Shown: positions 6,367 through 11,154 of the stretch, one piece after another
Layout: each line of letters starts with the position of its first letter
Position numbering within the stretch: the stretch's first letter is position 1
Source of the DNA: Acidobacteriota bacterium
GTDB lineage: Bacteria; Acidobacteriota; Terriglobia; Terriglobales; Acidobacteriaceae
Assembly (NCBI GenBank): GCA_021781255.1
Contig: JAJXXG010001048.1
Coordinates: forward strand, 1 to 11,154
Direction of reading: 5' to 3'
Length of the DNA: 11,154 bases
Notes under the pieces: model-generated
The model's database searches: none
Seen by the model: only the letters and a program-made list of their open reading frames with translations
What the model was told of the DNA's origin: nothing
Position numbers and translations under genes: made by a program

Positions 6367-9063
6367 GTGACTCCGTTGCAGATCGTTCCTACCCGCTTAC
6401 TATTCAAGACTTGGGCATCCATTTTTGTAGCTTTGGCGCCTGTTGCAGCGGCAGCAGTGTCGGCCCCGCCTCCATCCGTGACTCTCGACGCGGGATGGCA
6501 GTTGCAGGAGATTTCGAAGGTTCCGCAGACTGGATCTCAGATCTCAAAGCCACAGCTCGACACCACCGGCTGGTATCGCGCGACAGTCCCGGGCACCGTG
6601 CTCACCACGCTCGTGAACAATCATGTGTATCCGGAGCCGCTCTACGGAGAAAACAATCGCCCGGAGGTGATTCCCGAGAGCCTGGCGCGCACATCTTACT
6701 GGTACAGGACGCTGCTTGAAGTGCCGAAGTCTTACAAAAGCCATCACATCTGGCTCAACTTCGATGGCATCAACTATGCCGCGGAAGTCTGGGTGAACGG
6801 CTCCCAGGTGGGCACGATCCGCGGAGCCTTCCGTCGCGGCATCTTCGATATCACGCACAAGGTCAAGCCAGGCAAGCAGGCCGTTATCGCTGTGCTTGTC
6901 TCGCCTCAGCCCCATCCCGGAGTTTCACATGAGCACACCCTGCGCGCCGGCATGGGCAAGAACGGCGGCGAGTCAGCCATTGACGGCCCGACGTTTCTCT
7001 CAACAATTGGATGGGACTGGATTCCCGCCATTCGTGATCGGGATACCGGGATCTGGCAGAAGGTTTTCCTTTCCGCGACCGGGCCGGTGCTGCTGAAAGA
7101 TCCGCTTGTCACCACTGATTTGCCTTTGCCCAGGACTGATTCCACCGATATTGCCATCCAGGCCACAGTTGAAAATATCAGTGACAAGCCGATGAAGGGC
7201 GTGGTTCAGGGCACAATCGAGAATATTACCTTCCGCAAGCAGGTTGAGCTTGCTCCCCACAGCTCACAACAAGTCGCCTTTGACTCCGCGACAACTCCAG
7301 CGCTCCACATGCAGAATCCGAGGCTCTGGTGGCCCAACGGATACGGCCCGCAGAATCTCTACCAACTGCACCTCACCTTCCAGTCAGGCCGCAAGATCTC
7401 CGATGAGCAGGACGTCAGCTTTGGCGTCCGCAAGATTTCCTACAGCGTTCCCGGCACTGAGAATCTGACCATCTCCGTCAATGGCGTCCCTGTTTTTATT
7501 CGCGGAGGCGACTGGGGGCTCGATGAAGCGATGAAGCGCATTCCCCGGGCGCGGCTCGAAGCGGAAATCCGCATGCACCAGTTGGCTCATCTGAACATGA
7601 TTCGCAACTGGGTCGGGCAAAGCACGGGCGAGGACTTCTACGAGCTATGCGATCAGTACGGCATTCTGGTGTGGGATGAATTCTTCCAGCCGAATCCGTC
7701 TGACGGACCCAACCCAACCGATATATCCACCTACGTTGACAACGCGCGGGAAAAGATTCTGCGCTTTCGCAACCACCCGTCGATTGCGCTTTGGTGCGGC
7801 CGCAATGAAGGCTTCCCGCCCCCGGAGATTGACGCCGCTCTACGCAAGTTGATGAAGGAGTTGGAGCCAACGCGCCTTTACCAGCCCAGTTCGACTGACG
7901 GGCACGGAGTTCGTTCGCATGGCCCTTACTCCTGGCGTACCCCGCGCGAGTTCTATGTCGTCCACGATGACTTCTTCAAGACTGAGACCGGCAGCGTCTC
8001 AGTCCCCACGCTCGAATCCATTCACGGCATGATGCCCCAAAAGGATTGGGAAACAATAAGCGACGATTGGGCCGAACACGACCTGGCGAAGGGGGCGCAA
8101 CGCGGAGATGCGTACCCGGGCATTATTGCCAGCCGCTACGGAAAGATCGCCAACCTGGCAGACTTCGTGCGCAAGGCGCAGTTGGCAAACTACGAGGCCT
8201 TCCGCGCCATGTATGAGGGGCGCAATGCGCAACTCTTCCATCCCACCACCGCGATCCTCACGTGGATGAGCAATCCGGCCCAGCCCAGCTTCGTCTGGCA
8301 GCTCTACCATTACGACCTCGAGCCCAACGCATCGCTCTTTGCCGTCATGCACGCCTCAGAACTGGTGCACATTCAGTTCAACGAAGCCACTGGCGACTTG
8401 CAGGTCATCAACAATCTCCCTTATCCAGTCGCGGATGCGCTGGCGCACGTCTCCATCTACAATCTTGACGGCACCATCGCTGCCCAGCATGACATTCCAG
8501 TAACTGCTTCAGCAGACCGGGCCACCAACCTTGGGAAAATCGAATTCCCCACGACGCTCTCAACGGTCCACTTTCTCGCGCTTGAACTGCATGATGCGCA
8601 CGGCCAGTTGCTCTCAACAAATTTCTACTGGCGCGCGCAACCCGAGCATCCGGATGATCTGACCGATCTTGATAAGCTGCCCACGGTTGCACTCGAAGCC
8701 AAGGCAGAATGGAAGGATGCCGGCGGCAAGCGCCTGCTAGCAGTTACGCTGCACAACCCAACAACCCACATCGCGATGATGGCTCATCTGCAACTGCGCC
8801 GAAAAAACTCCGGCGATCGCATTCTGCCGGTCTACTACAGTGACAATTATGTTTCGTTGACGCCGGATGAGAGCAGAACCATCACCATCGATGCCGATGC
8901 ATCTGCCTTCAACGGCGAGGATGCGCTTGTGGTGCTCGATGGCTGGAACGTGACAGTCTCGCCTGCATCCTTCCCCGGTGTAGCCGTGGAGCCCAATGTT
9001 GAAGCGCAGCCCGGCCACTGGCCTATCACGGGTCTGCCATTTCAGACGACAAATCTGCGGTGA
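6367..9063 (+). CDS. Secreted glycoside hydrolase family 2 enzyme (beta-mannosidase / exo-beta-glucosaminidase type)
   Basis: This retaining exo-acting beta-glycosidase is 898 residues from GTG 6367, or 895 from the better-spaced TTG 6376. A Sec signal with an Ala-rich region ends near residue 32. Next come a jelly-roll sugar-binding domain (about 38-235) with GWDWIPAIRDRDTGIW, an immunoglobulin-like domain (about 245-355), the TIM barrel (about 360-660) and C-terminal beta domains (about 665-870). The acid/base is E481 in WCGRNEG; the likely nucleophile is E540 in FKTETGSVSVP. The architecture and the NPAQPSFVWQLYHYDLEP block resemble endo-/exo-beta-mannosidases and exo-glucosaminidases rather than LacZ-type galactosidases. 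Asn before E481 fits the mannosidase side; exo-glucosaminidases, as I recall, have Asp there. The substrate remains open. It is transcribed divergently from the maturase-fucosidase-rhamnosidase cluster and ends at the shared terminator. Confidence 0.9.
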   Translation: MTPLQIVPTRLLFKTWASIFVALAPVAAAAVSAPPPSVTLDAGWQLQEISKVPQTGSQISKPQLDTTGWYRATVPGTVLTTLVNNHVYPEPLYGENNRPEVIPESLARTSYWYRTLLEVPKSYKSHHIWLNFDGINYAAEVWVNGSQVGTIRGAFRRGIFDITHKVKPGKQAVIAVLVSPQPHPGVSHEHTLRAGMGKNGGESAIDGPTFLSTIGWDWIPAIRDRDTGIWQKVFLSATGPVLLKDPLVTTDLPLPRTDSTDIAIQATVENISDKPMKGVVQGTIENITFRKQVELAPHSSQQVAFDSATTPALHMQNPRLWWPNGYGPQNLYQLHLTFQSGRKISDEQDVSFGVRKISYSVPGTENLTISVNGVPVFIRGGDWGLDEAMKRIPRARLEAEIRMHQLAHLNMIRNWVGQSTGEDFYELCDQYGILVWDEFFQPNPSDGPNPTDISTYVDNAREKILRFRNHPSIALWCGRNEGFPPPEIDAALRKLMKELEPTRLYQPSSTDGHGVRSHGPYSWRTPREFYVVHDDFFKTETGSVSVPTLESIHGMMPQKDWETISDDWAEHDLAKGAQRGDAYPGIIASRYGKIANLADFVRKAQLANYEAFRAMYEGRNAQLFHPTTAILTWMSNPAQPSFVWQLYHYDLEPNASLFAVMHASELVHIQFNEATGDLQVINNLPYPVADALAHVSIYNLDGTIAAQHDIPVTASADRATNLGKIEFPTTLSTVHFLALELHDAHGQLLSTNFYWRAQPEHPDDLTDLDKLPTVALEAKAEWKDAGGKRLLAVTLHNPTTHIAMMAHLQLRRKNSGDRILPVYYSDNYVSLTPDESRTITIDADASAFNGEDALVVLDGWNVTVSPASFPGVAVEPNVEAQPGHWPITGLPFQTTNLR

Positions 9064-9103
9064 GACGTGTTCGTCGTACTGCCCCTCTCAACGCGAACAT
9101 GCC
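9064..9103. other. Short spacer after the GH2 stop
   Basis: Nothing coding or structured is seen between the GH2 stop codon and the hairpin. Beyond the hairpin, 9141-9193 is likewise a plain spacer, pyrimidine-rich at first, up to the kduD stop. Confidence 0.5.
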
Positions 9104-9140
9104 GTGACTGCGCGGCGAAGTCATATCGCCGCACAGTCAC
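9104..9140. terminator. Strong hairpin between convergent GH2 and kduD, probable bidirectional terminator
   Basis: Arms GTGACTGCGCGGCGA (9104-9118) and TCGCCGCACAGTCAC (9126-9140) form a 15-bp stem with a 7-base loop. The single imperfection (9111 against 9133) is a C-A mismatch in the plus-strand RNA but a G-U wobble in the minus-strand RNA. The stretch after it on the plus strand is pyrimidine-rich but has no clean T-run; none follows on the minus strand. Placement between two converging stop codons supports a terminator. Confidence 0.7.
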
Positions 9141-9193
9141 CTTCCATGCTTCTTATGAGCCGCCCATCTTTTCATTTGCGACGCGGCAATGAA

Positions 9194-9955
9194 TCAACGG
9201 CTCAGCCAGCCACCGTCAACCGCCAGCACATGGCCGTGCACGTAGTCGCTTGCATGGGAGGCAAGATAGACCGCAGCGCCAGCCAGATCGTCGGCACAGC
9301 CCCATCTGCCTGCCGGTATGCGTTCGAGAATCTGGCGTGAGCGCCCGGGGTTTGCTCGAAGAGCTTGTGTGTTATCGGTCTCCATATACCCCGGCGCGAT
9401 TGCATTCACATTCACGCCCTTCGATGCCCATTCGTTGGCAAAGGATTTGGTCAGTTGCCCTACGCCGCCCTTCGCCGCCGCGTAGGAGGGGACCGTAACA
9501 CCGCCCTGGAATGTGAGCAGCGAAGCGATGTTGATTATCTTTCCAGAACCGCGCGCCAGCATATGCCTTCCCGCTGCCTTGGTCAGGCGAAAGACGCTGG
9601 TCAGGTTGGTCTCAATCACTGCCTGCCATTCCTCATCGGAGTGTTCAACAGCAGGCGAGCGCCGGATGATGCCTGCGTTGTTGACAAGGATGTCAATCGT
9701 CCCGAAGTGCTCGACCACTTGCTCGACAAGCATCGAACACACCACCGCCTTGCTGACGTCTCCATTCAACTCAATATGACGCGCGCCAGTCGCGGCGATC
9801 GCCGCCACTGTGGACTGGGGAACCGCGCGTGACCCATGCAGCGCAACATGCGCGCCCGCCTGGGCAAGCGCCAGTGCAATGCCCGCGCCAAGGCCGCGCG
9901 ATGATCCCGTAACCAAAGCAACTTTGCCCTGCAGGCTGAACTGTTCCAGAATCAT
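9194..9955 (-). CDS. kduD: 2-dehydro-3-deoxy-D-gluconate 5-dehydrogenase (KduD), short-chain dehydrogenase
   Basis: KduD is a cytoplasmic NAD(H)-dependent enzyme that reduces 2,5-diketo-3-deoxygluconate, the KduI product, to 2-keto-3-deoxygluconate. From ATG 9955 the protein has 253 residues, the same length as E. coli KduD, and begins MILEQFSLQGKVALVTG. It has the Rossmann motif TGSSRGLG (16-23), NNAG (92-95) and the catalytic set S145, Y158, K162 (SYAAAK). IINIASLLTFQGG, NVNAIAPGYMETDNTQ and ERIPAGRWG are close to what I recall of KduD rather than generic FabG, and it ends VDGGWLSR. A longer frame reaches upstream into kduI, but its extra 57 residues do not resemble SDR proteins. GAGGAAAGGAA at 9976-9966 lies about 10 bases before ATG 9955. 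It is separated from the kduI stop by 25 bp, so the two are almost certainly co-transcribed. Confidence 0.95.
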   Translation of the reverse strand: MILEQFSLQGKVALVTGSSRGLGAGIALALAQAGAHVALHGSRAVPQSTVAAIAATGARHIELNGDVSKAVVCSMLVEQVVEHFGTIDILVNNAGIIRRSPAVEHSDEEWQAVIETNLTSVFRLTKAAGRHMLARGSGKIINIASLLTFQGGVTVPSYAAAKGGVGQLTKSFANEWASKGVNVNAIAPGYMETDNTQALRANPGRSRQILERIPAGRWGCADDLAGAAVYLASHASDYVHGHVLAVDGGWLSR

Positions 9956-9965
9956 TGCAACCCTG

Positions 9966-9976
9966 TTCCTTTCCTC
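9966..9976 (-). promoter_or_regulatory. Shine-Dalgarno deciding the kduD start
   Basis: The minus strand reads GAGGAAAGGAA here; its AAGGAA part is 10 bases before ATG 9955. This fixes the 253-residue KduD start and rejects the longer frame that overlaps kduI. Confidence 0.7.
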
Positions 9977-9980
9977 GGCA

Positions 9981-10811
9981 CTATAGAAGGTCTGCCACCG
10001 CCAGCGCATCCATATCGCTGTAGACCTGATTCTCTCCGCCCATTCCCCAGCAGAAGGCGTAGTTCCTGGTTCCCACGCCGGCGTGAATGGACCAGCCCGG
10101 TGAAACCGCCACCTGCTTGTTCGCAACGATGATCTGTCGCGTCTCTTTGGCAGGCCCCATCAGATGAAAGACGCGCTCTCCCTCGGCAATGTCAAAGTAC
10201 AAATACACTTCCGACCTGCGCATGTGCGTATGTGGCGGCATCGTATTCCAGACACTTCCTGGAGCAAGCTGCGTGAAGCCCATCACCAACTGACAACTCC
10301 GCGCTCCATCCAGATGGATCAGCCTCGTAATCTCCCGCGCATTGGCGCTTTCCGCCGCCCCAATCCTCGTCCTTTCCAACTCCTCGCTGCGAATTAACTG
10401 CGTAGGATACTCGGCATGCGCAGGATAGCTGAGGAGATAAAATTCTGCCGGCCGATTCGGATCGACGCTTGAGAATTGCACTTCTTCATTGCCTCGCCCG
10501 ACATAAAGGCCGTCGAGCCGGTTCAGAGCAAACTCCTGCGCGCCTACGTTTACGCGGCCCGCTCCGCCGATGTTAAGAATCCCCAGCTCACGCCGCTCGG
10601 TAAAGTACCGGGCCTTCAGCGCATCGTAGGTCGGCAGTTGAATCGGAGCCGTCGTCGGAACAGCCGAGCCAACAATCGTGCGGTCCAAATCGATATATAC
10701 AAAGGAAAGCTCTTCCGGACGGAACAGATCGCTGATAAGGAACGTGTCCCGCAATGCTTCAGTGGTCATGGTCTTGAAGCGGATTGAGTCAGCCAATTGC
10801 AGTATTCTCAT
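9981..10811 (-). CDS. kduI: 5-keto-4-deoxyuronate isomerase (4-deoxy-L-threo-5-hexosulose-uronate ketol-isomerase, KduI)
   Basis: KduI is a cytoplasmic zinc-dependent cupin-type isomerase. It converts 4-deoxy-L-threo-5-hexosulose uronate, formed spontaneously from unsaturated uronic acid, to 2,5-diketo-3-deoxygluconate. From ATG 10811 the protein has 276 residues; E. coli KduI has 278. The metal ligands are all present: H194, H196 and E201 in PPHTHMRRSEVY, and H243 in WSIHAGVG. Other matching blocks are ERRELGILNIGGAG, LDGLYVGRGNEEV, LAPGSVWNTMP and GMGGENQVYSDMD. An in-frame TTG at 10817 would add two residues, but AAGGAAG at 10824-10818 abuts that TTG and is 6 bases before ATG 10811, so the ATG is preferred. 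It sits 82 bp after the GH105 stop and 25 bp before kduD, matching the order of the pathway steps. Confidence 0.96.
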   Translation of the reverse strand: MRILQLADSIRFKTMTTEALRDTFLISDLFRPEELSFVYIDLDRTIVGSAVPTTAPIQLPTYDALKARYFTERRELGILNIGGAGRVNVGAQEFALNRLDGLYVGRGNEEVQFSSVDPNRPAEFYLLSYPAHAEYPTQLIRSEELERTRIGAAESANAREITRLIHLDGARSCQLVMGFTQLAPGSVWNTMPPHTHMRRSEVYLYFDIAEGERVFHLMGPAKETRQIIVANKQVAVSPGWSIHAGVGTRNYAFCWGMGGENQVYSDMDALAVADLL

Positions 10812-10817
10812 TTTCAA

Positions 10818-10824
10818 CTTCCTT
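10818..10824 (-). promoter_or_regulatory. Shine-Dalgarno deciding the kduI start
   Basis: AAGGAAG on the minus strand is 6 bases upstream of ATG 10811 and directly against the in-frame TTG 10817. Spacing supports the ATG. Confidence 0.65.
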
Positions 10825-10893
10825 TCAATTGCGACCGGGAGCGTGGCAGATGGTCATCTCGTCATCCGCACTGGATGCAACGGCGCGCTCATG

Positions 10894-11154
10894 TCAATTG
10901 CCCATCGCAGCAACTTCAGATCCTGCCAGCAGAAACGCTCCCGTTCCGAAAACATAGCTGGATCCTGCGGTATAAGCACCGGGAGCCGCTCCCACCGGTT
11001 GAATGCAGCCCAGCCGCCCATCCTGATAAATGTGCGAAACAAGTCCCTTCCAGCCGCGCACAACAACGGGCCGGTACCGTGCGCGATTAAGCAGGCCATG
11101 ATTCATTCCCCACGCCATGGCATACACGAAAAATGCCGACCCCGAGACTTCCGG
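10894..11154 (-). CDS. Unsaturated glycuronyl hydrolase, glycoside hydrolase family 105 (C-terminal part, cut by the right edge)
   Basis: GH105 enzymes hydrate the C4-C5 double bond of a terminal unsaturated uronic acid and so free it from the oligosaccharides left by polysaccharide lyases (rhamnogalacturonan, ulvan and related products). The visible 86 residues start [20 protein letters not shown] and include [27 protein letters not shown] and [15 protein letters not shown], which are conserved features of the last helices of the alpha/alpha-six barrel in YteR-like enzymes. The catalytic Asp lies beyond the window. The frame is open to the edge; the GTG at 11127 is an internal Val codon, not a start. 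The stop at 10896-10894 is 82 bp from kduI on the same strand, placing it upstream in the same pathway and probably the same transcript. GH88 is less likely because the [14 protein letters not shown] tail is typical of GH105. Confidence 0.88.
   Translation of the reverse strand, partial: PEVSGSAFFVYAMAWGMNHGLLNRARYRPVVVRGWKGLVSHIYQDGRLGCIQPVGAAPGAYTAGSSYVFGTGAFLLAGSEVAAMGN

Noticed and set aside
9956..10126. Extended N-terminus for kduD overlapping the kduI 3' end
   Set aside because: The extra 57 residues are an out-of-frame reading of kduI; the ATG at 9955 has its own ribosome site and gives the family length.
1..11154. tRNA, rRNA, CRISPR array, insertion sequence or phage genes
   Set aside because: No direct-repeat array, transposase, integrase, terminal inverted repeats or recognisable structural RNA was seen on either strand.

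Overview
The window is GC-rich, densely coding bacterial DNA and reads as part of a polysaccharide-utilisation locus. The protein style (secreted GH78, GH29 and GH2 enzymes beside KduI/KduD) suggests a soil-type Acidobacteriota of the Terriglobia group. That placement is an inference from gene content only; there is no RNA gene or phylogenetic marker here.

Layout. Bases 1-116 (+) hold the last 37 codons of what looks like a zinc-type (MDR) alcohol/polyol dehydrogenase. Converging on it is a minus-strand cluster, in transcription order: an anaerobic sulfatase-maturating radical SAM enzyme (6042-4738), a GH29 alpha-L-fucosidase (4674-3070) and a GH78 alpha-L-rhamnosidase (3000-142). The spacers of 63 and 69 bp suggest an operon. 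A 324-bp divergent intergenic region carries a near-consensus sigma-70 promoter for a plus-strand secreted GH2 enzyme of the beta-mannosidase / exo-glucosaminidase type (6367-9063). A strong hairpin at 9104-9140 separates GH2 from a second convergent minus-strand cluster: the 3' end of a GH105 unsaturated glycuronyl hydrolase (running off the right edge), kduI (10811-9981) and kduD (9955-9194).

How the genes fit together. GH78, GH29 and GH2 have Sec signal peptides and should trim rhamnose, fucose and a beta-linked sugar from a heteropolysaccharide outside the cytoplasm. GH105 releases the unsaturated uronic acid left by polysaccharide lyases. KduI and KduD then isomerise and reduce it to 2-keto-3-deoxygluconate. 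The maturase would activate a sulfatase, but no sulfatase lies in the window. The substrate is therefore open: a rhamnogalacturonan-type pectin, or a sulfated rhamnose/fucose- and uronate-containing polysaccharide.

The families are known. I did not find evidence for a wholly new system. The points most worth checking are the maturase with a SEC-C tail and no visible partner sulfatase, a His-to-Cys change in a GH29 sugar-binding motif, and the control region shared by the divergent glycosidase genes.
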